From a bacterium (GTDB taxonomy: Bacteria; Zixibacteria; MSB-5A5; WJJR01), in NCBI GenBank assembly GCA_021813505.1, contig JAKAKI010000073.1, positions 109,851 through 164,635 of the forward strand: 54,785 nt of DNA, given 5' to 3'. The notes beneath the pieces are model-generated. The model was not told where the DNA came from and made no database searches. It saw only the letters and a list, made by a program, of their open reading frames with translations. Made by a program: the position numbers and the translations under genes. Below are positions 10,462 through 18,875 of this stretch, piece by piece (the first letter of the stretch is position 1; each line of letters opens with the position of its first letter).

Positions 10462-12051
10462 TTGCCATTTGAACTGACGCCCGAAAAAGCGCTCGTGTGG
10501 GATTGGACTTGGTTCAAAGCCTGTACCCTCGTGTACCTCGCGGCCGGCCTCGGCGGACTGGTGCTGTCGGCACGCGCCACGGGGAAGCTCCAAATCGCCG
10601 CCGCGCTGGCAGTCCTGCTGATCCTTCTTTGCGGACTCGCCTATTACTACCCGTACACGAACGATGACTCGTATATTTTCTTCCGATACGCAGAAAATAT
10701 AGTGGCGGGGCACGGACCGGTCTACAATCCCGGCGAACGATGCGAGGGGTTTACGAGCCCGGCTTGGTTGGCGCTACTTACGGGCGCGCGATTCGTCGGA
10801 TGGAATGTCCTGCTGGCCGCAAAGGCCGCTGGAATCATACTGGGTGTTTTGACCTTGCTGTTCGTCTGGCGATCGTGCCGGGCACTATGCTCAGACCAGG
10901 TCAGCCTCTACCTTGCCAGTTTCCTGCTGGCCTCCAGTGCGTTTTTTCAGTCGTGGCTTTGCTCCGGAATGGACGTGGCTCTATTCCTCTGCTGGGAAGC
11001 GATGGTCGTCTTTCTCTTTGTCCGCGATGGAACCCCGGAGCTTTATCTATGGATTGCCACCACGATCGCAGGTTGGATTCGTCCGGAAGCCAATATGGTT
11101 ATCGTCGTCGCCTGGGGGTGGCGACTCTGGTCGGCGCGCCGGATCCACACGATGAAGACGACCGTCTTGCGGGCAATGGGAGTCGCCTTGCTGCTCGCCT
11201 TGCCTTTCGTGATTCGGTATTTCGTGTATGGCACCTTGCTGCCGACAACGTTCTTCGCAAAATCAGACCGCACACTGAGAAGCGGCGTCGGATTCCTCTT
11301 CGGCGCTTCACAGAACCTCGGGCCGCTCGTCTGGATTCTGGCTCTGGCCGGTCTTTGGCGGCTCAGACGAACTCATGGCTGGCTCATCATCGTGTGCGGG
11401 TTCTATGCGATCTACTTCCTCCTTGCGGGGGGCGATGTCCTGACCCAGAGATTTTCTCTGTACTGGATCCCGTTCCTCTGGGTGGGCATCGTAACGGGAC
11501 TGTGCGAAACCGGCCAATGGCTCGGCCGCAGGCGGCTCGCCCTGGCCATTGCCCTACTGCTGCTGATCTGTGCCCAGGAGTTGCACCGGATGTATCAAGT
11601 CACGCGAGTGGGCCGGGGATTCGAGGGGTACCTGTACGTTTCATCGAGCTCCATAGGAACTACGGAGACCGATGAGGAACTGGGACGGTTCCTCGCCCGG
11701 CATGGCACGCCGGATCAGAGGCTGGTCACCGACAACATCGGGGCAATTGGCTACTACAGCGGACTGCGAGTGATCGATTACAACGGGCTCACCGATACCG
11801 CCATCGCCGGATACATCAGCCGGGGCCGGCGGGATCTTGCACTGGAGTACATCCACACTCTTGCACCGGAGTGGATTGCCTGTTACCCGGGACCACCCGG
11901 CCATCCCACCGACTTCGGCTTGAATACCGGGCCGCTCGGGCAGTGGGCGAGTGCGAGCTACGAACCCGTGCTGTCACTGCAATCCCAGACCGGGTATGCC
12001 CGGGTCTTGCTGAAACGCCGCGACATCCAGTCGGTCCAAACGCAGAATTGA
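10462..12051 (+). CDS. Membrane glycosyltransferase of GT-C type (mannosyl/arabinosyltransferase-like)
   Basis: A 529-residue polytopic membrane protein with roughly ten hydrophobic segments in the first 380 residues and a soluble C-terminal part. After the second segment comes TNDDSYIFFRYAENIVAGHG (about 74-93) followed by NPGERCEGFTSPAW. This D-D-(S/A)-(Y/F)-I-x-x-R-Y-A-x-N loop is the acidic first-loop signature of GT-C enzymes that use polyprenyl-phosphate sugars, such as the AftB-like family. The likely role is sugar transfer to a cell-envelope glycan on the outer face of the membrane; donor and acceptor cannot be told. I chose TTG at 10462 because AAGGAG lies 5-6 nt upstream. It is a single plus-strand gene between two minus-strand tRNA genes. 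Confidence 0.85.
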   Translation: MPFELTPEKALVWDWTWFKACTLVYLAAGLGGLVLSARATGKLQIAAALAVLLILLCGLAYYYPYTNDDSYIFFRYAENIVAGHGPVYNPGERCEGFTSPAWLALLTGARFVGWNVLLAAKAAGIILGVLTLLFVWRSCRALCSDQVSLYLASFLLASSAFFQSWLCSGMDVALFLCWEAMVVFLFVRDGTPELYLWIATTIAGWIRPEANMVIVVAWGWRLWSARRIHTMKTTVLRAMGVALLLALPFVIRYFVYGTLLPTTFFAKSDRTLRSGVGFLFGASQNLGPLVWILALAGLWRLRRTHGWLIIVCGFYAIYFLLAGGDVLTQRFSLYWIPFLWVGIVTGLCETGQWLGRRRLALAIALLLLICAQELHRMYQVTRVGRGFEGYLYVSSSSIGTTETDEELGRFLARHGTPDQRLVTDNIGAIGYYSGLRVIDYNGLTDTAIAGYISRGRRDLALEYIHTLAPEWIACYPGPPGHPTDFGLNTGPLGQWASASYEPVLSLQSQTGYARVLLKRRDIQSVQTQN

Positions 12052-12082
12052 CCTCATTAATCGGAGGGTAATCCCGGCAAAG

Positions 12083-12155
<73 letters not shown>

Positions 12156-12298
12156 ATGGCGACCCCGACGTTGTTTGCGGGGTCAAATCAGACGCACTTG
12201 ATACCACCTCAATGGGAGGACTGTCAACCGCAATTTGACAATGATCGTGAGTCTGGCGATTTCGATGCGGCGCACTGCACGTCATCACGAACCGTCCT

Positions 12299-12334
12299 GA
12301 AAAACCAGCGGGCCGGACACGCGTGCCCGGCCCA
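12299..12334 (-). terminator. Probable terminator after the secreted-protein gene
   Basis: Minus-strand stem GGGCCGGGCAC / GTGTCCGGCCC (12311-12334) followed within six bases by TTTTTT (12300-12305). It lies about 55 nt past the stop at 12388 and would end the minus-strand run of envelope genes. Confidence 0.6.
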
Positions 12335-12387
12335 TTGAAACCTCCTGCGAATCGGGCCGGTCACTTCCGCCGGTCCGCTACCGATCC

Positions 12388-12957
12388 TCAGATCTTCTTG
12401 CCAGATTTCGCCCCAGCCGACGGCGGCGCTTTGCGAACAAACTCGAATGCCGGATTCACGCTGGCGTAAGAATCGGTCACAAAGAGCAGCACATTCTCGG
12501 GAGGAAGCTGCACCGTGGCCATCTTGATCTTGTCGATCGGGAATTTGCTGTCTGTCCGAAAATAGAATGTCACGAGCGGCCCCTCGCCCGGCGGAATTGG
12601 AGGCATCTTATGCGTGACCGTGTCCGTCTTCGCGATCATGTTCATCAGGAGTGTGGCGTTTTCCGGCTTGTAGAGCGGCGCCGTCATCAGGAATTCCGCC
12701 GCACGGCTTCCGATCACGTCCGCCGAGTCCAAGCGAAGGGTATCTTCCCCGATGGCGAACTTGAATGGCAGCGTGATGCCGATCACCGGGTTGATATTGG
12801 ACATCCAGATCGCAACGATCGCTTCCTTTTCGGTCGCCCCCGGCGTCAGGTAGGCGGTCACCTTGTTTTGCTGTTCCTTGCCTTTTTCCGCCCACGCGGC
12901 CTGGACCAGTATCGCCGCAGCCAGCATCAGGACGAGAATTCGCAGCCAACTCCTCAC
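12388..12957 (-). CDS. Secreted protein of unknown function (cohesin-like beta fold possible)
   Basis: A 189-residue protein starting at GTG 12955-12957, preceded by GGGGAGGAAATT. A clear signal peptide (WLRILVLMLAAAILVQAAWA) is followed by a domain of alternating beta-type segments with AIVAIWMSNINPVIGITLPF near its start. The layout, with a conserved N-x-x-P-V-x-G-(I/L)-x-(F/L) core, recalls cohesin-like or adhesin-like modules, but this is only a resemblance. The tail (PPSAGAKSGKKI) is low-complexity and basic. An upstream ATG at 13020 has no ribosome site and would bury the signal peptide. It follows the TPR-thioredoxin gene with a 160-nt gap. Confidence 0.75.
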   Translation of the reverse strand: MRSWLRILVLMLAAAILVQAAWAEKGKEQQNKVTAYLTPGATEKEAIVAIWMSNINPVIGITLPFKFAIGEDTLRLDSADVIGSRAAEFLMTAPLYKPENATLLMNMIAKTDTVTHKMPPIPPGEGPLVTFYFRTDSKFPIDKIKMATVQLPPENVLLFVTDSYASVNPAFEFVRKAPPSAGAKSGKKI

Positions 12958-13116
12958 AATTTCCTCCCCGGTCCGAACAGTCGGACCATCGTTCAATATA
13001 TCGTCTGGGCGGGGCTCCATCTCGAGTCATGCCCAGCCTCACTGCATTATACACCCGCCGACGCAGGATTCCAACGATTGGTGAATAAGCGACCAGGGCC
13101 GGACGCCCGGCGAACG

Positions 13117-14640
13117 TCAAGTCCGGAGGCGCGGCCTGATGATGTCGCGCCAGGCTTTGGCCGCCTCGGCCCATCGCCCGGAAACCTGGTGCATGAGCGC
13201 CCGCAAGACAGGCAAACCAGGGTCAATCCGATCCAACCGATCCAGGACCGAGATACTGCGTTTCAGCTCGATTGTGTCCCTCGCGTCTGCCGCCAAACGT
13301 CCGTTGATGACCCATCCTGTGGATAGGGTACTGTCGAGCACCATGGCGCGCTTCAGCGCCGCACGCGAACTGTCGGGGTGCACCCGCCGCCGTTCCACCT
13401 CCGCGCGGGCCAGCCACGCCCATGGATCGTTCGGGTTGGCGGTACAGGCACGGACGGCATCACGTCCGGCGCGGGCGGTGTCGCCATTCCAGCAGCGGAA
13501 GACGGCGGACAAGGCATGCGGATAGGCTATCGTTGAACACATCTTCGTGGCACGCGAGATCTGCACCATAGCGGCGGCCTGGTCGGATTGCTCCCAATGC
13601 AGCCAGGCTGTCCCCAGGCGGCGTAATGCGGCCTCACACGTATCGACTGGATTCCTGACCACCTTCTTTGTCGTATCGGTCTTCGCCAACACGCCATTCA
13701 AGACATGGTTCGAGGCCTTCTTTGACCAGCCTGCGATCAATTCATCCACATCGCCGGAGATATTCGCCACCACCAAGGTCGGGACCGTCACCAGTCCGAG
13801 CCGATCGAACAAAACCAAACCGGAGTCAATGGCAACGGTGTCCTTGTATCCCAGTTCCCGAGCCTTCGCGTCCGCCCTGGCGCGGATCGACTGAGTCCAC
13901 TCCCGGCGATCCACATTTACCGGCAACAAATTCCACGAGATCCCTGATTGCGGAAGCTTCTCCATGATGGCTTTGAATGCCTTCAGTGACTGGGGCGACC
14001 ATGTTGCCCAGAACAGTATGAGCGTCGACTTTCCATTGGGTATCTTTGCAGCGCCAGAACCGGTGGTCCTTAAGCGGGTGTGTTGGATGCGGTATCCCGG
14101 ACACACTGGGATGCGCATCAAGTCGTTCGCGCTGAGCTTCTCGTACGCCTGGGAATAGAGCACAGTCGCGGTATCTCCTCCCCCTGTCTGTTCGTGGATG
14201 AGGCCGTTGTAATAGATGGCGCGAGGATTCGTGGAGTCGATACGCAGCGGGAGGGCGAGATACTTTCGTGCCGAATCTGTCAGACCGGAATCGCAGAAGA
14301 TCTCCGCCATCGACTGATGTGCCTCCGTAAAGTCGGGTGAGATCGCCAGCACGCGGCGCAACGCCGCCTCCTGGCCCCTCCGGTCGCCGCGCTCACGGAG
14401 AATTCGGGCCCTGACATTCCATAGGGGAGCGCTGAGCGAGTCGGCAGCCAGACCGAGATCGACGGTTTTAGCGGCCGAATCGGTTAGATGCCGGTCCAGC
14501 AGATTCCGGGCCAGGACAGATTGATTGAACGACTTAACCGACTGCGCACTCGCGGATAAACTGCAGAGAAGTGCGGACAGCGCTGCCATCAACAGTCCGC
14601 TCCGCCACGCAAAGGCGGTTCGCCGCGGATCAGACATCAT
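13117..14640 (-). CDS. Secreted TPR protein with a cysteine-less thioredoxin-like (TlpA) domain
   Basis: 507 residues. A signal peptide (about 10-33, ending LCSLSASAQ) leads into TPR-like helices (about 35-170). A TlpA/AhpC-type thioredoxin fold follows, recognisable by KSTLILFWATWSPQSLKAF (about 204-222), an LPVNVDRR strand and the cis-Pro-like VTVPTLVV. The C-terminal part returns to TPR-like repeats. In a normal TlpA the motif is W-A-x-W-C-x-P-C; here both Cys are Ser (WSPQS), so thiol redox activity is not expected. It may be a periplasmic scaffold that has kept the fold. Its start overlaps the GNAT gene by 11 nt, indicating translational coupling. Start ATG 14640 or 14637. Confidence 0.85.
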   Translation of the reverse strand: MMSDPRRTAFAWRSGLLMAALSALLCSLSASAQSVKSFNQSVLARNLLDRHLTDSAAKTVDLGLAADSLSAPLWNVRARILRERGDRRGQEAALRRVLAISPDFTEAHQSMAEIFCDSGLTDSARKYLALPLRIDSTNPRAIYYNGLIHEQTGGGDTATVLYSQAYEKLSANDLMRIPVCPGYRIQHTRLRTTGSGAAKIPNGKSTLILFWATWSPQSLKAFKAIMEKLPQSGISWNLLPVNVDRREWTQSIRARADAKARELGYKDTVAIDSGLVLFDRLGLVTVPTLVVANISGDVDELIAGWSKKASNHVLNGVLAKTDTTKKVVRNPVDTCEAALRRLGTAWLHWEQSDQAAAMVQISRATKMCSTIAYPHALSAVFRCWNGDTARAGRDAVRACTANPNDPWAWLARAEVERRRVHPDSSRAALKRAMVLDSTLSTGWVINGRLAADARDTIELKRSISVLDRLDRIDPGLPVLRALMHQVSGRWAEAAKAWRDIIRPRLRT

Positions 14641-15088
14641 CGGATTCCCGTTTTGAGAAATACATGATGTCTTTGTGGAAATGGTATCCGCTCTTCTCGA
14701 AGAGCTTCTGGGAGAACGTGTTTTCGCGATCGATCAAGGCCGCGATCACCCGCACGCCCCGGCGGTGCAGTTCCCGTTCCGCAGCGGCAATGAGCCGTCC
14801 GGCCAAGCCGCCCCGGCGGAAATCGGGATGGACTGCCAATCGGTTGATCCAGCCGCGGCGGCCATCGTCGGTCGCCAGCACGCTTCCGACCAGCCGGTCT
14901 TCGAGAAACGCCGCGATGAATCCTTCGCCGTTGGCCATCCACTCATCCTGCAGCTTTTCGCGGGAGTCGCGTCCACGGGGGCGATACTCAAGCTGGGCCG
15001 CATCCCACAACGCGTGGAGCGATTTGATTTCATCGATCCGCATCGTGCGAATTGTGATCTGGCGGTTGCCGGACGGGGAATCATTCAT
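14630..15088 (-). CDS. GNAT-family N-acetyltransferase
   Basis: 152 residues forming one GNAT domain. The acetyl-CoA binding motif A is visible as INRLAVHPDFRRGGLAGRLI (about 81-100, R-x-x-G-x-A/G pattern), followed by the A-x-x-x-x-N/E-x-F-x-x-K-x-G-Y/F element IDRENTFSQKLFEKSGYHF (about 119-137). It would move an acetyl group onto an amine; the substrate is unknown. Its ATG overlaps the stop of the exonuclease gene by 4 nt (ATGA) and its own end overlaps the TPR gene, so the three are one operon. Confidence 0.88.
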   Translation of the reverse strand: MNDSPSGNRQITIRTMRIDEIKSLHALWDAAQLEYRPRGRDSREKLQDEWMANGEGFIAAFLEDRLVGSVLATDDGRRGWINRLAVHPDFRRGGLAGRLIAAAERELHRRGVRVIAALIDRENTFSQKLFEKSGYHFHKDIMYFSKRESDDV

Positions 15089-15960
15089 ATGTCTGCCTCC
15101 GCGTGGGAGTTCGCCGGCTCAGGGGGCGTCCAATCCACGATACGGTCCAGACGAAAGTGACGTTCGGCGTTGCGTTCAAGACATTCCGCTACAAGGTACA
15201 TGTACGAACCCAGCCGCACCACCTTTCGGGCGCGAATCCGCCGCACACTCTTGCCCCCGTTGGCGGTGACGTACTCGATTCGCAATTCACCGCAGCGCCG
15301 GATGATGTCGACCAGTGACGGCGGCACCGAAAGCGCATCCAATTCACTGAGGTCTTCCACAGGCTGGTATGGGAGATCAGCGAGCGACTCGACGATCTGA
15401 TTGAGCAGAACGGACGAGTCGCCATACACTTTCTTGAGCATCTTCTTCAGGATTTGCTGGGTCATCCGCGTGTCGGCGAGCGCCCGGTGCTCCTGCCTGC
15501 TTCTGACGCCCATGGCGCGCGCCACGGCTTCGAGACGGTTCGATGGAAACTGGAAATGCCTGCGGGCCAGCCACACGGTGTCAATCACCGGCTGTTCCGG
15601 GAATCGATGTTCACAGCGAGCGAACTCGGAGCGCAGAAATCCCAGGTCGAAACGGGCATTGTGCGCCACGACGGCGGCGTGATTCAGCAGATTCGAGATC
15701 GGTTCGATCAATTCTCCAAAGCGCGGCGCGCCGGCGAGCATCGCCGGCGTAATGCCATTCACCGCGAATGCACCCGCGGAGATTTCCCGCTCGGGATCGA
15801 CAAAGGAGACGAACTCATGTTCGGAGCCATCAGGCTCCTGGCGGATAATCGCGATCTCGCAAACGCGGTCTCCCCTGTCGGGACTCAGCCCGGTGGTTTC
15901 GACGTCGACAAACGCGAGGGCAACCTCGGCGAGAGGACGATTCAGCAGAGATTCAGACAC
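15085..15960 (-). CDS. DnaQ-type 3'-5' exonuclease fused to a WYL-like domain
   Basis: 291 residues. The DEDDh exonuclease occupies about 12-175: ExoI FVDVETTGLSP (17-27), ExoII HNARFDLGFL (about 101-110) and ExoIII HRALADT (about 158-164) with the catalytic His. After a helical linker (about 170-215), residues about 225-282 match a WYL-type domain: LRIEYVTANG, RARKVVRLGSYMYLVAECLE, then RHFRLDRIVDW. WYL domains bind ligands or nucleic acid and usually sit on transcription factors or defence regulators, so the fusion to a proofreading-type nuclease is uncommon. GTG at 15958-15960 is used, with AAGG upstream. First gene of the exonuclease-GNAT-TPR operon. Confidence 0.88.
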   Translation of the reverse strand: MSESLLNRPLAEVALAFVDVETTGLSPDRGDRVCEIAIIRQEPDGSEHEFVSFVDPEREISAGAFAVNGITPAMLAGAPRFGELIEPISNLLNHAAVVAHNARFDLGFLRSEFARCEHRFPEQPVIDTVWLARRHFQFPSNRLEAVARAMGVRSRQEHRALADTRMTQQILKKMLKKVYGDSSVLLNQIVESLADLPYQPVEDLSELDALSVPPSLVDIIRRCGELRIEYVTANGGKSVRRIRARKVVRLGSYMYLVAECLERNAERHFRLDRIVDWTPPEPANSHAEADI

Positions 15961-15995
15961 AAGCGGCCTTGAGTGATTGTCAACTTAGGAGCTGG

Positions 15996-16463
15996 TTACG
16001 GAGCCATGCCGGCAACACGCCCGGAATCGACCGGGAACCCTGCCGCAATCCACGCATTGGTGCCGCCCTTGACGCTGAAGAGACGCCGGTACCCGAGTTT
16101 GGCGAGCGCTTCTCCGGCCAACATGCTGCGGTGCCCACTGCGGCAGATGAGGTAGATCGGGGTAGTGGAGTCCGCCGGCAAATCGGCCTTCCGTTCGGCG
16201 ATTTCCGTATGCTCGATGAACTTCTTGATGCCCTGCACGCGGACCGCCTGCCACTCCTCGGGCGTGCGCACATCGACCAGAAGAAGCCCTGGGTTGGTGG
16301 TCAGCGAATCGCGCAACGCATCTACGGAGATTTGCGTGACCATGGATGCAGTGCCAAATCCACTGCACCCGGGCAACGCCGAAAGCAAGATCGCCCCCAG
16401 CGAGACAACCCCTCGAACCGCGATCTTCAAGTATTGCGCTTTCTGCACTGGTAACCCGGTCAT
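15996..16463 (-). CDS. Rhodanese-domain lipoprotein
   Basis: 155 residues. A lipoprotein signal (LGAILLSALPGC, lipobox Cys about residue 33) is followed by one rhodanese domain: LLLVDVRTPEEWQAVRVQGI (about 60-79) and the active-site loop LICRSGHRS (about 104-112) with the catalytic Cys. The likely role is sulfur transfer or persulfide handling in the periplasm; the partner is unknown. It lies 15 nt downstream of the lipoprotein gene 16478-17068 on the same strand. Start ATG 16463 has only a weak ribosome site; GTG 16448 is an alternative. Confidence 0.85.
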   Translation of the reverse strand: MTGLPVQKAQYLKIAVRGVVSLGAILLSALPGCSGFGTASMVTQISVDALRDSLTTNPGLLLVDVRTPEEWQAVRVQGIKKFIEHTEIAERKADLPADSTTPIYLICRSGHRSMLAGEALAKLGYRRLFSVKGGTNAWIAAGFPVDSGRVAGMAP

Positions 16464-16477
16464 GGCTCTGGCTCTAC

Positions 16478-17068
16478 TTACATCGTGCGAAAATCCGTGA
16501 CCACCCAGCGGCCGCCACGGTAGTGAAGCCTCATCTTGTTATAGTACTGAACCCGCGTCACGCGGTCGAGAAACGAGACCTCGACCAAAGCGGAATCGCC
16601 GGTGACTTCGGAGCGGCCCAGGACGATTTGATTGTCCGTCATCCAGCGCCGGCGGATCGCCCCCTCGCCGGTCATTTGCCGTAACAGAAGCCGTCCCCAA
16701 TCCTGCGCAACGGATGTGTCCACAGTGGAATCGATGATGTCGCCACGGAGATCGTGGGAAGCGGCCGCCAAGTCGACATTGGCGGCCAGTGCCGATGTGT
16801 CGGATTTGCTCATCGCCTCAAACATGTTCTGCACAGTTTCCTTGGGATCGGGACGGCCAGATCCGGAGCAAGCCAGGCAAAAGAGCGCTGCGCTCAGGGC
16901 TACTGTACAACGCGGACGAAAACACAGGGGAGCAAGCCGCCTCTGGGAGGGCGAGGCTCCTGCCGAGCCTCTTCTCGCGCCGGGGAGCAGGCTCGGCAGG
17001 AGCCTCGCCCTCCCACGCCGGGACCGGCTTTTCTGAAATCGTTTCGAATCAGAGCTTGCCGTATCCAT
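16478..17068 (-). CDS. Lipoprotein with NTF2/DUF4878-like domain; palindromic repeat read in frame at the N-terminus
   Basis: 196 residues from ATG 17068, with GGAG 9 nt upstream. The first 45 residues include the translation of the repeat at 16944-17015 (RARLLPSLLPGARRGSAGAS region). Then comes a lipoprotein signal (VALSAALFCLACSGS) and a compact domain, about 70-196, starting DPKETVQNMFEAMSKSD and ending GGRWVVTDFRTM, a pattern like NTF2-type DUF4878 lipoproteins. Function unknown. Either translation truly begins upstream of the repeat, giving a long signal n-region, or a rare start near the signal peptide is used; I see no good ATG/GTG/TTG after the repeat. It lies 30 nt after the PorV-like gene. 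Confidence 0.65.
   Translation of the reverse strand: MDTASSDSKRFQKSRSRRGRARLLPSLLPGARRGSAGASPSQRRLAPLCFRPRCTVALSAALFCLACSGSGRPDPKETVQNMFEAMSKSDTSALAANVDLAAASHDLRGDIIDSTVDTSVAQDWGRLLLRQMTGEGAIRRRWMTDNQIVLGRSEVTGDSALVEVSFLDRVTRVQYYNKMRLHYRGGRWVVTDFRTM
16944..17015. repeat. Inverted repeat (GGGAGGGCGAGGCTCCTGCC family) inside a coding sequence
   Basis: Arms 16944-16970 and 16989-17015 are perfect complements (27 bp) around an 18-nt loop. The same family lies at 18764-18835. Translated it gives the GEAPAEP...GSAGASPS peptide, which I recall turning up as spurious protein in repeat-rich genomes. Confidence 0.85.
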
Positions 17069-17097
17069 GGGCCTCAACTCCGCAGGAGACGCCTCAA

Positions 17098-18087
17098 TTA
17101 GAACCCCGTATGAAGCGTGAAGCGATGGGTCGAACCGAGCTTGGACATGAATCCGAAGGCGTAATCGATGGTGACCTGCCGCATGGTGAAGCCCGCGCCC
17201 AGGCTCAGTCCGGCCATGTTATCAGAGCTCGTGCCGGTATCGATCTGTCCGGCCAGCGTATTGTATCCGGCGCGGAGCATGAGCGGCTTGGCAACCGCAA
17301 CCTCGGCGCCGATTGCCCCACCGAATTTGCTGTCATAGGACTTCATCACGTCGGCCACAAACAAAGCAGGTGTGCCGCGCAATTGGTGGGAGATCCCCGC
17401 GACTCCGGTAATCGGGAGCTTGTCTTTGGCGCCCTGGCCGAACGCCTTCATCTGCACACCCGCGTTGCGGACGGCGAGACCAAGCTGCGTGTGCCCGTCG
17501 GGAAATCGGTACAGAAATCCAAGATCGAATGCGAGAGCCCAAGAGGATTGGCTGTCGATCGATTCGGTCACCAAGCGTGCCGTGCCACCGATCGCCGAAC
17601 GTGAGGCATCCGGAGCCTCCTCCCCGCCGCCCGAGAGCTGCCGTCCCCAACTAAAGGCCAGGGCGAGATCGGAAGCGCCGAAATCGGGACGGGGTGTGCC
17701 ATCGGCTTTGGCTCCACGGAAATTCCCATAGTCGAGGTACTGCGCCGATACACCAATCCGGTCCGTCTGCCCCAGTTGCCAAGTCCCAGCGATGAAGCCC
17801 GATTGAATGTCCGTCAGCCAGTTGTTGTAGGTCGCCATGAACTGTCTGGGCGCGAGCAGTCCCAAACCGGCAGGGTTGTAGGTGAGCGCTCCGAGCCCAT
17901 CGGCTAATCCGACATAGGCGCCGCCCATCCCCTCGGCACGCGCATCGGTACCAACTTTGAGAAACGTGTACGCCGCTTCGCCGGGACCGGCTGCCTGAAC
18001 AGGAATCGTCGTAGACGCGAACGCCGCGATCACAAGCATAATGCCAGTCAGCGCACTGAACTTGCCCATGTATCGAATCATCTTCAC
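17098..18087 (-). CDS. PorV/PorQ-family outer-membrane beta-barrel protein
   Basis: 329 residues from GTG 18085-18087, with GGAGG 6 nt upstream. A signal peptide (FSALTGIMLVIAAFASTTIP) leads to the PorV/UPF0164 signature: a mature N-terminus with FLKVGTDARAEGMGGAYVGL and LTYNPAGLGLL, then amphipathic beta strands and a C-terminal aromatic residue (TLHTGF). In Bacteroidota PorV shuttles type IX secretion substrates to the attachment complex; in other phyla the family is often present with unknown partners. The protein at 39123-41837 has a matching type A sorting domain, so a related export route is plausible. Upstream ATGs lie in a repeat and are disfavoured. Confidence 0.85.
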   Translation of the reverse strand: MKMIRYMGKFSALTGIMLVIAAFASTTIPVQAAGPGEAAYTFLKVGTDARAEGMGGAYVGLADGLGALTYNPAGLGLLAPRQFMATYNNWLTDIQSGFIAGTWQLGQTDRIGVSAQYLDYGNFRGAKADGTPRPDFGASDLALAFSWGRQLSGGGEEAPDASRSAIGGTARLVTESIDSQSSWALAFDLGFLYRFPDGHTQLGLAVRNAGVQMKAFGQGAKDKLPITGVAGISHQLRGTPALFVADVMKSYDSKFGGAIGAEVAVAKPLMLRAGYNTLAGQIDTGTSSDNMAGLSLGAGFTMRQVTIDYAFGFMSKLGSTHRFTLHTGF

Positions 18088-18123
18088 TGAAATCCTCCGA
18101 GAACTATCGACTCTGTCGGACGC

Positions 18124-18144
18124 CAAGGGGCTGAAAGCCCCTTG
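18124..18144. repeat. Palindromic repeat CAAGGGGCTGAAAGCCCCTTG
   Basis: Perfect 9-bp stem with a 3-nt loop in the gap between the LptE-like and PorV-like genes. Same family as 4762-4782, 25915-25935, 26199-26219 and 26270-26290. Confidence 0.8.
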
Positions 18145-18257
18145 CCCGACCATGCAATATCTGGTGCTACGGGCCGACTAACAATGCCGACTTTCATGGC
18201 CATACGGTAAGTCAACAGCCGGCGCAAGCTTCTGGTTCCGGAATACTTCGGCAAGGG

Positions 18258-18875
18258 CTACCAGCTCTTTACCGTGCGATTAATGATATCCTCAGTGATC
18301 TTCTTGATCGCGCGCTCCTGTCCCACAGTCTCGGCGGTGTCCGCCCCGTAGGTGCCAAATCCGCGAATGGCAGCGGCATTCCACACCGAGCCGGTGCCAT
18401 CCCGTTTGACCAGATCGGCGGCGACGTTGATTTCGACCATATACTCTTTGACCTGATCATTCTGATCGAAGGTGTACGCCTTGCGCTGATAATCCAACAC
18501 CCGCCCATTGAGGACTGCTTCCGCTATGGATGCATCCTCCACTTTTACCTGATTGTCCTCAACAAGGCCATCGATAATTCCCTTGGTCAGCGCCTCGGCG
18601 AGACCGAATTGCGTTGTTTCATTCTCGAACACCGGGACAGCCACCGACTTAACCAGAGCGGTGCGTCCGCCGGAAAAGGAGTAGGGCGTGCAGGAAAGAG
18701 TGATCCCACAGAGAAGAATGAGGAGTCCGATGCCTGGCGAATTTACGGCAAACCAACCGGCGTGGGAGGGCGAGGCTCCCGCCGAGCCTCTCTTCCGCGC
18801 GCGGACACATGGCTCGGCGGGAGCCTCGCCCTCCCTCGACCCAATCGCCGGTGATTCGCTCCGATGCCGGTTCAC
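18258..18875 (-). CDS. LptE-like outer-membrane lipoprotein with an in-frame palindromic repeat before the signal peptide
   Basis: 205 residues. After a lipoprotein signal (GIGLLILLCGITLSC, Cys about residue 62) the mature part matches LptE: YSFSG, KSVAVPVFENETTQFGLAEA, AEAVLNGRVLDYQRKAYTF and a beta-rich rest. LptE plugs the LptD barrel during lipopolysaccharide insertion; lptD is not in the window. The N-terminal 45 residues include the translated repeat 18764-18835 (EGEAPAEP...GSAGASPS). GTG at 18873-18875 overlaps the hutI stop as GTGA, indicating coupling, and no ATG, GTG or TTG is available between the repeat and the signal, so translation through the repeat is likely. Confidence 0.78.
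   Translation of the reverse strand: MNRHRSESPAIGSREGEAPAEPCVRARKRGSAGASPSHAGWFAVNSPGIGLLILLCGITLSCTPYSFSGGRTALVKSVAVPVFENETTQFGLAEALTKGIIDGLVEDNQVKVEDASIAEAVLNGRVLDYQRKAYTFDQNDQVKEYMVEINVAADLVKRDGTGSVWNAAAIRGFGTYGADTAETVGQERAIKKITEDIINRTVKSW
18764..18835. repeat. Inverted repeat (GGGAGGGCGAGGCTCCCGCC family) inside the LptE-like gene
   Basis: Arms 18764-18788 and 18811-18835 are perfect complements around a 22-nt loop. Second copy of the family at 16944-17015, again within the 5' end of a lipoprotein gene. Confidence 0.85.

Noticed and set aside
16789-17604. Plus-strand 271-codon frame
   Set aside because: Antisense to the PorV-like and lipoprotein genes with no motif or ribosome site; a codon-bias shadow.
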